From NCBI RefSeq assembly GCF_040712315.1, contig NC_134013.1:40906501-40970500 (forward strand): DNA of 64,000 nt. Reading direction: 5' to 3'. The notes beneath the pieces are model-generated. The model had not been told where the DNA came from. It saw nothing but the letters and a program-made list of their open reading frames with translations, and searched no databases. The position numbers were made by a program, and so were the translations under genes. Source of the stretch: Castanea sativa. Its lineage: Eukaryota > Streptophyta > Magnoliopsida > Fagales > Fagaceae. Of this stretch, positions 23,737-35,300 are shown one piece after another; the stretch's first letter is position 1, and each line of letters starts with the position of its first letter.

Positions 23737-24072
23737 TAATTTATCCCTGGGTTTGTTTTCAAGATTCCCAAGCCTATTTTCTATAGAGTCTAATCTTTTC
23801 CCAGGCCAAACTGCACAAATTTGACTTTCCGGTTATCTAATAAATGGAGTAGACCCTCTCTGCCAGGCTTGGGCAAGCTGGCTTTTGATGCCAATAGATT
23901 AAGATCTTCAAATATACTCACAACCTACCATATCAATAGGCCAGATTAGCAGACCTCTAAAAAGATAATGATAGACAAAATTTAAATTCTCATAAAAGTT
24001 TGCACTTTGTTTTTGTTGATAAGTAAATAAAAATTTGTACTTTCATTCTATGTAACACAATAGATCACTTAC

Positions 24073-24218
24073 GGTTTCCTCGGCACAATAGAGGTTTGTA
24101 GCAATTATCCCAGTTGGTCCTCTTTTCAACCATCCACATACATTCAATCCCTCCTCAAGCAGAGTTGGATCTCCTGAAGTATCATGTAGAACTCGACCTC
24201 TGATGTTGGGAACCACAC
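24073..24218 (-). pseudogene. MFDR: MFDR-like exon d
   Basis: 146 bp. Acceptor TTTGTATTCAG, donor GAAACC then GTAAGT. Encodes VVPNIRGRVLHDTSG followed by LNVCGWLKRGPTGIIATNLY and CAEET, the strongly conserved C-terminal signature of the family. Intact reading frame. Confidence 0.9.
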
Positions 24219-24446
24219 CTGAATACAAAGTCATTGCATGGGTTAGCGTATAAATTCATTTGTGAAGTTGTGCAGCAGGTGACCTACAAGCTAAGAGGCA
24301 CGGACACTTTCTCAGGTGTGTCCAAAGACACTTCTGAATGCATGTTGGAAAGCTTTTTGGTAAATTCCTTTGATTTTAGACATGTTTAAAGATTTTGATA
24401 GTTTGTTTTTTATTTTAAAACTTAAATAAAATATACTTAAAGATAT

Positions 24447-25262
24447 ATATTTTGAGAAGTAACAGAGTTTTACTAAAACTCAAAGCTTTTATACAGGAAG
24501 TATACAACACAAAAACAAGGAAAGAAATATATACAGGACGAGAATTTGTTGGCTAATAAGTATCTACGAAATCCAAAAAAAGAATTCATAAAGTATAGGG
24601 CGTGAGCCACCACTCATAGAGTCGTTAGAAATAGGAACTTAAGATTTGGCAATTCGAATGATTCCTCTCTTTCCAAATGCACCACCTGAGACACATAGGA
24701 GCAGCATAGCAAGAACAGAATTGGGAATTTCCCAATTGAGTCCAACTAGGCAAAGTAAATAAACCCACAAATCTCTAGCAATAGTGCAGTGTAAAAGGAG
24801 ATGGTTCATTGATTCTCCATTAGCCTTACACATACAACACCAGTCCATAATGAGAATGCCCTCTTTCGTAAATTATCCGTTGTCAAGATTTTCCCTAAAT
24901 CTACTTATCAAAAACCATTTCTAGGGAAAATCGGTGGAACATACATATCCTTCTTGGAGCTCTCTCTATAAAACCTTTTAACCTGGAATCCTTTTGTTGG
25001 TGATGGAAGCCACACCAATTTATCACCTCCTGTGGGGGTGACCTACTGTATATTAATCATCAAAGATATGTGCCAAGGATTCTCTCTTCCAATCTTGAGC
25101 TTCTCTGATAAACACTGGCTTCCAATGTTGCTGACCGTTAACCTACTCCGTATAATCCAAAATCAAGGCCTTGTATCTCTAGAAAATCCGAATAACTCAA
25201 GGTACTTGCAAATGAAAATTCAATTGCTATTTACGCTTGCCATCACCCACCTCAAAGTGTGT
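24447..25262 (-). pseudogene. 3' end of an L1-type LINE (RT zinc-binding region)
   Basis: Minus strand. The best piece, 24639-24848, reads DWCCMCKANGESMNHLLLHC, the C-C-H-C zinc-binding region found after RT in plant L1 LINEs. Upstream on the same strand are remnants around REAQDWKRESLAHI and KILTTDNLRKR, in several frames with stops. The RT core itself is missing. It lies in the MFDR intron next to the viral cluster and is a dead fragment. Confidence 0.8.
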
Positions 25263-25508
25263 ATATGAAGCAAATTTAGCCCAACCATTTCTAATGTTTT
25301 TTCACAAATCCACCCTGTAAGGTCCTTTAACAGTTCCAAAGCACCAACCACCACTACTAATACAAAATATACCTAAACCTCTCTCTCTATATATAGAATT
25401 AATAAAAGCTATATTGGAAAAGTACATTGTGTTCACCATAGTGAACAAATTGTTCTTGAAACAGTTACAACAAATCAAGAAGGAGGACCAGCCAAGCAGA
25501 AAATTTCT

Positions 25509-26119
25509 GATATTTTCATCACAGAAGAATCCAGAGAGTCTATTAAACATGCTGTTAAGAGAGATAATGATGGTATGCCCATTTTTGATGAAAATATTAA
25601 TCAAGGAATTCCTGATGGTGTTAATACCTTGGTTTATACTACTCTTAAACATTTTGTTGGTACTCCATCTAATATTTCATCTAGGATTTCTGATTATTTG
25701 AATAATTTGAGATGTCCTACTATGCCTGATTACAAATGGTACCAAGATGTGTTTATTTCCAGAGTAATGCTCCGGAAAGATTCCGAGAAGCCTTATTGGA
25801 AAGAGAGGTTTATTGATGGTCTGCCTCCTATCTTTGCTCATAAGGTAAAAAATGAATTAATAGGAAAAAATGATTCTATTGACTATGATAATTTAACTTA
25901 TGGTGATATTTTCAGTACTATTAAAAAACTTGGAATTAACATGTGTAATGATGAAAAACTGTTAAAGCAACAATTAAAAAACAAGAAAAAAGCTAAATAT
26001 GAAATGGGTAATTTCTGTGAACAATATAGTTTACCTCCTATTGCCCCTTCCAGGCAAAAAGAAAAAAGTAAACATGATAAAGTTTACAAAAGTTATTCCC
26101 ATAAAAAGCATAAAAGATA
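25509..26119 (+). pseudogene. EPRV copy A: coat protein fragment
   Basis: Endogenous pararetrovirus (Caulimoviridae) coat-protein sequence. The open part is 25575-26168, with the conserved blocks VNTLVYTTLKHFVGTPSNI, YLNNLRCPTM and YWKERFIDGLPPIFAHK. It begins abruptly at about 25509 and stops before the zinc knuckle, at a junction with a minus-strand promoter module at about 26120. Nearly identical blocks occur in copies B, C and G. Both ends of the protein are missing. Confidence 0.88.
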
Positions 26120-26700
26120 CACAAGGAAGGATGACAGCGCAGAAGGTGGAAGCACAACATATATATAATAATTCAAAATATTTATAATTGAAAGTAAGGT
26201 AGTAGAACCAGCCAAGCAGTTATATTAAAATAGATCAAAGATATTAAAACATAAGTGTTTATTGAAAGTAATTCAAAACACTTATAGTAGTTAAAGGGTT
26301 GCAGTAGTTACAAGATTACAATAATCAACAGGGATAGTAGTACAAGGCTTGAAAGTTAGTCCTGGTTCTAGTTACAAGCTTTGTGGAAATAGTGAGATAT
26401 TCTGATCTAAGGGAAGTCCTAAAGATAGTTTTAAAGGAGATCCTAAGAAAGAATTCTGAATTGCAATAAGGGACAACCCCCCTTATATAGGTAAATAAAA
26501 CAGTGAATAGTGATATTTTTTACTATTCATATCAGGACCCGTGAGGGGCAACAAGAACGCATAATTAGGACCCATGTAGGGCAGCAGGGGCATATAAACC
26601 AGAAGCTTATCAGGTTGGCTTTTGTGCCAAAAGTAGTTTGGCATGTTGTGCCGAAAGCATCAGTAGTAGGAAGTAAAGCAGTGGGAAAATGATTTAACTT
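26120..26700 (-). promoter_or_regulatory. EPRV copy B 3' module: TATA, poly(A) signal
   Basis: On the minus strand, CTATATAAGG at 26481-26490 is followed 220-230 bases on by AATAAA (26258-26263) and then by a GCTTGGCTGGTTCTAC motif. The same module occurs at 38740-39310 (+) and 43741-44557 (-). This order fits the pregenomic RNA promoter and poly(A) region of a pararetrovirus. It follows the type 1 downstream ORF and ends at a junction with copy A. Confidence 0.8.
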
Positions 26701-26910
26701 GGGTAAATATTGTAGCAGTATTGCCCGTTATGCAAGCCAGACAAACAGTAAGATCATCATCATGCTCCTAGATCAGGAGTATTTTCTTCATCATATTCTT
26801 TATCATGTCCAAACCAATCTTTTGGATAAGGTTGGGGGTATGGATAATAAGGACTTTTTGCAACAAAGCCTTCTTCATCAGAATTTCTAATAGCAGCATC
26901 CTTTTCTTCT

Positions 26911-28006
26911 CTAATATTTTTTTTCGAGAAGAGTATATAAAGCTTCCTTGCATAGATCATCATAAGAATCCTTAATCACCTTGGAGGATGAAGTAGATGG
27001 TGTAATGTCAGCATGAGCCAAATGCGCCAGAGAAAGCTGCGTGGGCAGAGGCTTAGGAGACATTCTTTTGTAACCATTATCTATGATTTGTAGAACATAA
27101 CCAAATTTATGCCACCATTTAACACACCAATGTCTGGTAAGGATATCATCTTCTTTTTCGTATTGCCATTTTAAAATCCAAGGGATTCTGACGTGTTTAA
27201 CAAAATGGAGAAGGGATGGAAACTTGGCATTATGAGCATTTGTCTTAAGGTTTTTTTCAAAAGACTTGAAGCAGTTTGAAAGAGGTTTGGCGAAAATATC
27301 AGTACCAGGACCATATTGATTCCACCAACTAGTAAACCAAAGAGGCAAATTAACAGTTTCTTCAAATTCTTTATCAAAGTTAATAAACCATGAATGAGTC
27401 ATTGTGTCATTCTGATGAAGCATGAATCGGAACCAAGTAGTAATATAATCATAATATAAGTACGAAATAGGGTGCTTTGGAAGTCTTCTTGATGTGGCAA
27501 GGGAGTGTCCCCATTTGGCTTCAGAAATAATATTTTTCAAATAAACACTGTGGTAAATAATTTTGGACTTATCATTTTGATACTAAATAGTTTGAATAAC
27601 AATGGATACTTCCTAGCGCAAAATATCTAAATAATATTCTAACTTTTTATCACCATGTTCTGGAATGCAGTGAAACAACGGAGGGAAGTAGCTTTTTGCA
27701 ATCTGAAGAGGATTCCTGATTGCAGACCGGTTTGGTTCAATAAAAAACAGGTTTTGGAAATATTGCTTTTTAATATATTAGGAAGCATTGGGTTTTCTTG
27801 GGTAAATAGTTTTAACCGGTTGGTTAACAGGGGTCAAGGCATAAGGATCATAGGCCGAGGCCAAAACAGATGAGTAATTGGGCTTAGGAATTGTTCCTAG
27901 AGGGGGTGAAACAGTTAACAATGTCATTGGGAGAAATAGGTTCTTTTTTCACAATTTGATTAGGTGGTTCAACAGGGTTTTTGTCTTTGGATATTTTACT
28001 TGCCAT
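26911..28006 (-). pseudogene. Type 1 downstream ORF (tryptophan-rich), function unknown
   Basis: Lies between RNase H and the promoter module of copy B. A start ATG (MASK...) is at 28004-28006; the first third is broken, and 26911-27540 is open for 209 residues. It is rich in Trp and aromatics (WFTSWWNQYGPG, then KWWHKFGYVL) and has a short Ser/Thr-rich stretch near the end. The very end of the same ORF recurs in front of the module at 44400-44557 (DDLRKEALYALLEKK). I recognise no domain. It is specific to the RT-carrying genome type here. Confidence 0.7.
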
Positions 28007-28103
28007 TGTGGTACTGCAAGAATTCACGAGTGAGGAAATCAGGAACAGTATTTTGAGAACCTTTTATATATTCAATAGTAAAATAAAAAACACTTAAAAT
28101 AGC

Positions 28104-29600
28104 TTACCATCTGGCAAATATATGTTTTGAAGCAATATTTTCGACATCTTTTTCAATGACATATTTTGCGCTTTTGCAATCAATTCTCAATAAAAACTTT
28201 TGGTTTAATAGATCACTTTGAAACTTTGAAATACATAATACTATGGCTAAAATCTCTTTCTTTATAGTACTATAATTTAATTGTGCAGCATTCCAGACCC
28301 CAGAGTAGAAGCGAACAATTTGTTCGGATGAGTCTGATGAAACTTTCTGTTTCAGAATACCTCCATAACCAATGTCAAAGGCATCAGTTTCAACAATCAT
28401 GAAAGCATTAACAGTAGGGATATGAAGACAAGACAAAGTTTTGACATGAGATTTGATTTGCTTAACAAGAGAAGTGTGAATGTCAATCCAAGGAGGAGGA
28501 TTACTTTGCAACCGATCAAAGAGTGGTTTGCATTGTTTCCTCAGATCTTTGTAGAAATCAGCAACATAGTTTAGGGAACCAAGAAATCTTTGAAGTTGGG
28601 TTTTGTCAATAATTTCATCAGGAAATTTGTCAGCAAATTGAATAGCTTTGTCAATAGGATGGATTTGTCCTTCAAAAATATCATAGCCAAGAAATCTTAC
28701 TTTGGTTTGGAAAAGTTTGATTTTCTTGGCAGAGACAACAAGGCCATTTCTTTTGATAGTATCTAGAAACGAGTACAAATGTTTCTAGTGTTCATCAATA
28801 GAATTGGAGAAGATCAAAACATTATCAATGTAAACAATAGTAAAATGACTGAAAGAATTGAAAATATCATTCATAATATTTTGGAATTCACTTGGAGCAT
28901 TTTTAAGACCAAAAGGCATAACATTCCACTCATAGTGACCAAAAGGTGTGGTGAAAGCAGTCTTATACCTATCCTTTTCACTAACCTAGACTTGCCAAAA
29001 TCCAGATTTCATATCAAACTTGGAAAAAACTACAACATCACTCAACCTATGAACTAAATCATTTTTATTGGGGACAGGATACCTAATCCATTCTAAGACT
29101 TTTTTCAAAGGCTTGTAGTTAATCACAAGGCGAGGGGTTTCTCTCTCAAGCTCAGCATTTTTTTGGACATAGAAAGCAGCACAAGACCAAGGGGACTTGC
29201 TATTCCTAATCCGTTTTTTCTTAAGTAAATCATTTATTTCATTTTTACAAAATTCAACAGTTTCAGCATTCATTTGAATAGGGCGAGCTTTAGTAGGAAT
29301 ATTCTTTTCACTAAAATCTTTAATATAAGGCAGGTCAACAATATGTTTCTTCCTATGCCAAAAAACATTAGGAATATCAGAACAAACATCATTCATCAGG
29401 ATTTTCTGAAAATTATCAATTTTAGATTTTAATAATTTATTAAAAAGTTGTTCAACAATTTTTTTGTATCTAATTTCTTGCTTAAGGAAGTCGAGATGTT
29501 TAACTTTAGCATGAATTAGATTAAAGGCATCATTATTTTCAAATTTTGAACAGAATTTAAACTTTACTTTTTGTCCAAAAGGATCAGTAGTAATTCCATC
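28104..29600 (-). pseudogene. EPRV copy B: reverse transcriptase and RNase H
   Basis: Copies pregenomic RNA into DNA in intact viruses. The RT N-terminal box KARPIQMNAE, then ERETPRLVINYKPL and the catalytic FSKFDMKSGF block, are in 28986-30362. After a stop at about 28985, MPFGLKN and a YIDN box follow (28821-28832); the second catalytic Asp of YIDD is replaced. RNase H is open at 28104-28778, with VETDAFDIGYGG, a Glu in KKEILAIV and RIDCKSAKYV. No integrase follows, which separates this from LTR retrotransposons. Dead: two stops plus the active-site change. Confidence 0.9.
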
Positions 29601-29800
29601 ATCTTCAACAAAGAAAGGATACAAGATAGCAATAAAAGGTAGACCAAGAATTAATTTATTAGTCATGTTTTCAACAAGCACAGAGGGTATCTTAAAACAA
29701 ACATTATCATGGCAAACATGAGCATTATTCAATTCATACTTGATTTTCATTTGAGTTCCATTAGCAGAAACCAATCTTTCAGTAGATTTTTCAAAGTATT
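29600..29800 (-). pseudogene. EPRV copy B: protease remnant with active site deleted
   Basis: Retains the C-terminal half of the aspartic protease (KYFEKSTERLV, ILGLPFIAILYPF). Compared with copies C and G, about 0.6 kb is missing just upstream, removing the coat-protein C-terminal linker and the D-S-G active site. The reading frame joins KSEEQE directly to a short novel stretch before KYFEKS. Confidence 0.8.
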
Positions 29801-31990
29801 TAAAAGGAAAGATAGGAATAGTTAAGAAACCTAGAATTTCTTGTTCTTCACTTTTAGTTAACATATTTCCTTTGGTTAACATATTAATAGATTTAATAAC
29901 ATTACAACAAGAATCTCTACAACCAAATTTAACATTAGGAGAATTGGAAGTATCACTACAAGAGTGATAAGCCGAATCAAATGAGGAGGAGAAATCCTCT
30001 TCAAAGGAATCAATTAAAGTAGTAGAATCAAGAATTTGAAATAATTCTTTTTGATCATCATCATTAATGTTCAACATGTTCAATTTATTCTTTAATTTAC
30101 CAAGCTTTTGGTTACAGTCTTTACTGAAATGGTCAAATTTGCCACAGTTAAAGCATTTACCATTACCTGATCTTTGTTTATCATGCTTTTTAAATGCAGA
30201 TTTCTTTTTAGCATAAAAATCATTAGGTTTAACAAAATTGGTTCTGTATCTTTTATGCTTTTTATGGGAATAACTTCTGTAAACTTTATCATGTTTACTT
30301 TTTCCTTTTTGCCTGGAAGGGGCAATAGAAAGTAAACCATATTGTTCACAGAAATTACCCATTTCAGATTTAGATTTCTTTTTATTTTTAATTGTTGTTT
30401 TAACAGTTTTTCATCATTACACACACTAATTCCAAGTTTTTTAATAGTACTGAAAATATCACCATAGGTTAAATTATCATAGTCAATAGAATCACTTTTA
30501 CCAATTAATTCATTTTTTTCCTTATGAGCAAAGATAGGAGGCAGACCATCAATAAACCTCTCTTTCCAATAAGGCTTCGTGGAATCTTTTCGGAGCATCA
30601 CTCTAGAAATAAACACATCTTGGTACCATCTGTAACCAGACATAGTAGGACATCTCAAATTATTCAGATAATCAGAAATTCGAGATGAAATATTAGATGG
30701 AGTACCAACAAAATGTTTAAGAATAGTATAAACCAAAGTATTAACACCATCAAGAATACCTCGATTAATATTTTCATAAAAAATGGGCATACCATCATTA
30801 TCTCTCTTAACAACATGTTTAATAGATTCTCTGGATTCTTCTGTGAGATGCGAATCCCACCATCCTCGAAGAGTATTAGAAAAACCAGTAGCAAGCAAGT
30901 CAACAATATCAGGGTGATCAAGATCATTATGGTTGTTCATGTATGCAATATCAACCATAGACATGTGAGCCATTTTGTTAATAATTTCTTGTTCAGACAA
31001 ACCATCAATATTCCATTCATAAAGTTTTTTAGTAGAAACAGAAAATTGAGTTTGAAAAGATCTTTCTTCAAACTGTATATCAGGAGGAGTAGGTCTAGAA
31101 TACTAATTTTTTGTAAAAGACACGGGATTGGGTTTTCCAACAAATCTTTTAACTTCTGGTAAACCATCATCAAAAATATTTTTGTAAGAAACAGAAGATA
31201 TTGAGTCAGAATTTGTGTCTTCTTCAGAAACAATTTCTTTCTCATTTCTTGAAATAGCACAAGTAGCATTTTTTGAAGTAGAAGTCTCTTCAGGTTTGAC
31301 TTTCAAATCAGTTTTGGCATTTAAATCAACAAGAATTTTTTCAACCTTGTCAAGAGTTTTACTCTGAGAATTTTTAAAAGTAATTTTTTCTCTTTGACTG
31401 GGTAGATCAATCAAAGGTTTCTCAGGTTTTGAGGCAGTAGGTTTTTTAACAATTTTTTCTTCAATATGATCAAGCTGTTGACCAATAACATGCAAAGATT
31501 CATTAGTAAAATTTTTTTGTTCACTAACAATAGGAGTTTTATCATTAGCAATTTTGAAAGGGGAGGCCTTCACCTCAGCATTTTGGTGAGATATCAAAAC
31601 AGTTTCAAGGGGTGGATGACTAGACCGAACAACGGTTTTGTCTTCCTTTTTGAAATTTGATTTTTTTATTACATTCAAATGATTAGTATGAACATCATTT
31701 TTTGAAACATAATAATTTTCAAGATAATCAAAAAACAAAATATGTTTTCCCAACAAATTCATTTTTTCTTTCCATTTCCTCTTAACTTTATCTTTTTCAG
31801 ACTGAGCAAAAGTACTTTGGTAATATTTCCTTTTACTTCTATTTTTTGGAAGCATAAACTTATTATACAAAGCAACCATATCAATTTCAAAATCATTATT
31901 GACACGAGTTAAAACTCTGAATTGATTTTGGTAAGGAGGAGTTTCAATAGGAGGAAAATCAGATCCAGAAGGAGCATCAGAGTTTGCATC
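29800..31990 (-). pseudogene. EPRV copy B: coat protein, zinc knuckle and upstream linker
   Basis: The coat protein forms the particle and binds RNA. The upstream Lys/Glu/Ser-rich linker is at 31103-31879, the coat core at 30092-31000 and 30092-30362 in two frames, with LRGWWDSHLTEESRES and HFVGTPSNISSRISDYL. An intact CCHC knuckle, CFNCGKFDHFSKDC, lies at about 30112-30156. A stop after SRPTPPD at about 31101 and a frameshift near 30370 break it. The movement-protein part is missing: the copy ends near 31990-32013, head-to-head with copy C. Confidence 0.88.
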
Positions 31991-32026
31991 ATTTTCTTCT
32001 TCATTAGCATTCTTTCCTTGGCTAAT

Positions 32027-32274
32027 AGTGTTGTTGTGTCTTTCATATTCTGTCTGTGTCTATCTGACCTTGTGATACTTCGTTGTTATGTTCCTTCTTA
32101 CCGTCATTGGCGCCACCATAGCCGTAAATTGAAGTCCTAGATCCGAACAGTAAGGCCTATGAAGCCAGGAGAGCGTGAGGGCATGAGAGGAATAAGGTTG
32201 GTTGCGGTATGTGTTACGAAATGCAACGGTTGTGAGACAAAACATGATAATTGAGTGTTATAACTAAGATAGCT
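32027..32274 (+). promoter_or_regulatory. EPRV copy C: untranslated leader end
   Basis: Shared with the start of copy G (50275-50530 on the minus strand): both carry the GACCTTGTGATACTTC block and TGAAGTCC upstream of the first ORF. It contains TTGGCGCCACCATAGCC at about 32108-32124 (TTGGTGCCACC in G). No TGGTATCAGAGC-type tRNA-Met site is present in either copy. It ends at ATG 32275. Confidence 0.6.
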
Positions 32275-33294
32275 ATGGATAGGATGTGGAGATCCAAGTC
32301 CTCTATTAGCTCTAGGACTGGTTGTTCTCCTGATATTGTGAATGAAGAAGATCACACTATAGAAGAAAGTGAGTACCCTGATTTCAGAAAATGGAATATT
32401 CCAAAAGTTTCTACTAAATCTGTTTACAAACTCAGTTGGAAAGAAAATAATGTTTTCTCCGAATATATAGTTAGAACTATTGAACAAACTTTTTCTATCT
32501 CTAGAACTCATGAAAAATGTTGCTTATTTTCCTAAAAAGATATTAATGATTTCATGACTAAGAAACTTAAATATTTACATATTGGTATTGTTCAAGTTGC
32601 TGTTAAACCTTTAACTAGAAAAGGTATTAATGCATCTGTTCTCATGTGTTTACGTGATGCTAGATTTAAAAGATTTAAAAGATTTAATGATAGCATTCTT
32701 GGTATGATTACTGCTTCTTTATATGATGATCCTGTTTTCTTTGATTGTTATCTTGATCTCACTCTTGCTTTGGATGATCCTAATATTGTTAAAGCTTTGA
32801 CATTGAACATATTGACATCTGGTTATGATATGGTTGAAGGTAGTAAGCCTTTTACTCTTATTTACCGTATTTATTACCGATTGCTTGATTCTCAGTTAAT
32901 TCCTCGTGCTAGAGGAAGAGATCCTGCAGGTAAGATTATGTTAATTCAATGTTCAACCCCTGATGCTAAGATCCAAGTCCACAAAATGATTCAATGGCAA
33001 GATATAATTCTTCCCAAAGAATGGACGGTGGAACGTGAAACTCCACCTGTTAAATCTGTTTTTGATGAACTCAATCTTACTAATATTCAACAATATGCTG
33101 ATGGTACTGTTAAAATTTGTTTTGGTGAAAATAAACCTTTGAGGATCAACGAAGGAAGACCTTCCTTTGCTGGATCTAAAAGTTTTAGAGATCATGATAT
33201 TGACGAGTTTTTGAAAAAGAATTTTGAAAAACCAGACTTAAGGCTAAAAGGAGTTGCGAGCAACAACTCTCAAGTTAGCACTGCTTTTTATTGA
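32275..33294 (+). pseudogene. EPRV copy C: 30K-type movement protein
   Basis: Would modify plasmodesmata for cell-to-cell movement. The first ORF starts at ATG 32275 (a frame open from 32251) and stops at 32535. The second, 32554-33294, carries the family core: LHIGIVQVAVKPLTRKG, then CLRDARF, DSILGMITASLYDDPVFFDC and LTLNILTSGYDM. These match the caulimovirid movement protein of the 30K superfamily. One stop (TAA near 32535) separates the parts and a TGA ends it at 33294. The copy cannot make a full protein. Confidence 0.85.
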
Positions 33295-34240
33295 ACTAGA
33301 GCTGAATCTCCCTCTAATATTAGCAAAAATGCTAATGAAGAAGAAGATGATGCAAAATCTGATGCTCATTCTAGATCTGACTTTCCACCTATTGAAACCC
33401 CTATTCACTACAATCAATTACGAGTTTTAACTCGTGTCAATAATGATTTTGAAATTGATATGGTTGCTTTGTATAATGAGTTTATGCTTGCAAAAAATAG
33501 AATTAAAAGGAAATATTACCAAAGTACTTTTGCTTAGTTTGAAAAAGATAGAGTTAAGAGGAAATGGAAAGAAAAAATGATTTTGATGGGAAAACATATT
33601 TTGTTTTTTGATTACCTTGAAAATTATTATGTTTCAAAAGATAAAGTTCATACTAATCATTTGAACGTAATAAAAAAATCAAATTTTGAAAAGGAAGACA
33701 AAACCATTGTTCGGTCTAGTCATCCTCCCCTTGAAACTGTTTTGATAACTCACCAAAAGGCTGAGGTGAAGGCCTCCCCTTTCAAAATTGCTGATGAAAA
33801 ACTCCTATTGTTAGTATTATTGAACAAAACAATTTTACTAATGAATCTTTGCATATTATTGGCCAACAGCTTTACCGTATTGAAGAAAAGGTTGTTGAAA
33901 ACCCTGTTGTTTTAAAACCTAAGAAGCCTTTGATTGATCTACCCAGTCAAAGAGAAAAACTAGTTTTCAAAACCTCTCAGAGTAAGACTCTTGATAAGGT
34001 TGAAAAGATGCTTGCTGATTTGAATGCTAAAACTGATTCAAAAATCAGAACTGAAGAAACTTCTAGTTCAAAAAATGCTGCTTGTGCTATTTCAAGAAAT
34101 GAGAAAGAAATTGTTTCTGAAGAAAACACATATTCTGACTCATTATCTTCTGTTTCTTACAAAAATTTTTTTGATGATAGTCTACCAGAAGTTAAGAGAT
34201 TTGTTGGAAAACCCAATCCTATGTCTTTTACAAAAAACTA
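33295..34240 (+). pseudogene. EPRV copy C: linker between movement and coat protein
   Basis: A Lys/Glu/Ser-rich, probably disordered stretch in the polyprotein. Open pieces are 33577-33915 and 33849-34241. Stops at 33292-33294, 33536-33538 and 34239-34241, and a frameshift near 33800, break it. The same region is in B (31103-31879) and G (48450-49300). Confidence 0.75.
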
Positions 34241-35300
34241 GTATTCAAAACCTACTTCTCTTGATATACAGTTTGAAGAAAGATCTTTTCAAACTCAATT
34301 TTCTGTTTCCGCTGAAAAACTTTATGAATGGAATATTGATGGTTTGTCTGAACAAGAAATTATTAACAAAATGGCTCATATGTCTATGGTTGCTATTGCT
34401 TACTTGCATAATCATAATGACCTTGATCACCCTGTTATTGTTGATTTTCTTTCTACTGGGTTTTCTAGTACTCTTCGAGGATGGTGGGACTCACATCTCA
34501 CAGAAGAATCTAGAGAATCTATTAAACATGCTGTTAAAAGAGATAATGATGGTATGCCTATTTTTGATGAAAATATTAATCAAGGTATTCCTGATGGTGT
34601 TAATACTTTGGTTTATATTATTCTTAAACATTTTGTTGGTACTCCATCTAATATTCCATCTCAAATTTCTGATTATTTGAATAATTTGAGATGTCCTACT
34701 GTGTCTGATTACAGATGGTACCAAGATGTGTTTATTTCTAGAGTAATGCTCTGGAAAGATTCTACGAAGCCTTATTGGAAAGAGAGGTTTATTGATAGTT
34801 TGCCTCCTATCTTTGCTCATAAGGTAAAACAAGAATTAATTGGTAAAAATGATTCTATTGATTATGATAATTTAACATATGGTGATATTTTCAGCACTAT
34901 TAAAAAACTTGGAATCAACATGTGTAATGATGAAAAATTGTTAAAACAACAATTAAAAAATAAAAAGAAAGCTAAATATGAAATGGGTAATTTCTGTGAA
35001 CAATATGGTTTACCTCCTATTGCCTCTTCTAGGCAAAAAGGAAAAAGCAAACATGATAAAGTTTCCAAAAGTTATTCCCATAAAAAACATAAAAGATACA
35101 AAAACAACTTTTTTAAACCCAATGATTTTTATGCTAAAAAGAAATCTGCTTTTAAGAAGCATGATAAACAAAGATCAGGTAAAGGTAAGTGCTTTTACTG
35201 TGGCAAATTTGGCCATTTCAGTAAAGACTATAACCAAAAGCTTGGTAAATTGAAAGATAAATTGAATTTGTTAAACATTAATGATGATGATCAAAATGAA
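34241..35300 (+). pseudogene. EPRV copy C: coat protein and zinc knuckle
   Basis: Part of the longest viral ORF of the window (34344-36344, 666 residues). The coat core shows GFSSTLRGWWDSHLTEES, VNTLVYIILKHFVGTPSNI and YWKERFIDSLPPIFAHK. The knuckle reads CFYCGKFGHFSKDY: the fourth metal ligand is Tyr instead of Cys, so it is defective. It is followed by an acidic Ser/Asp tail (about residues 330-350) and a coiled-coil-like Lys/Glu stretch. Confidence 0.9.

Larger units (their letters stand above)
23262..23924 (-). pseudogene. MFDR: MFDR-like last exon, interrupted by a nested MITE
   Basis: Starts after GATATGGTAG with VVSIFEDLNLLASKASLPKP, then GREGLLHLLDNRKVKFVQF. After AWEKI one extra base shifts the frame; the next frame reads DSIENRLGNLENKPRDKL up to the MITE at 23306-23736. 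Beyond the MITE the expected TTWE block reappears (about 23289-23302) and the frame ends at a TAG near 23263. The MITE sits exactly at a TTA Leu codon, which is its target duplication. Confidence 0.82.

Noticed and set aside
30713..31162. Plus-strand ORF of 149 residues across copy B coat sequence
   Set aside because: Complementary-strand shadow of the coat protein; the same shadow appears at 48188-48484.
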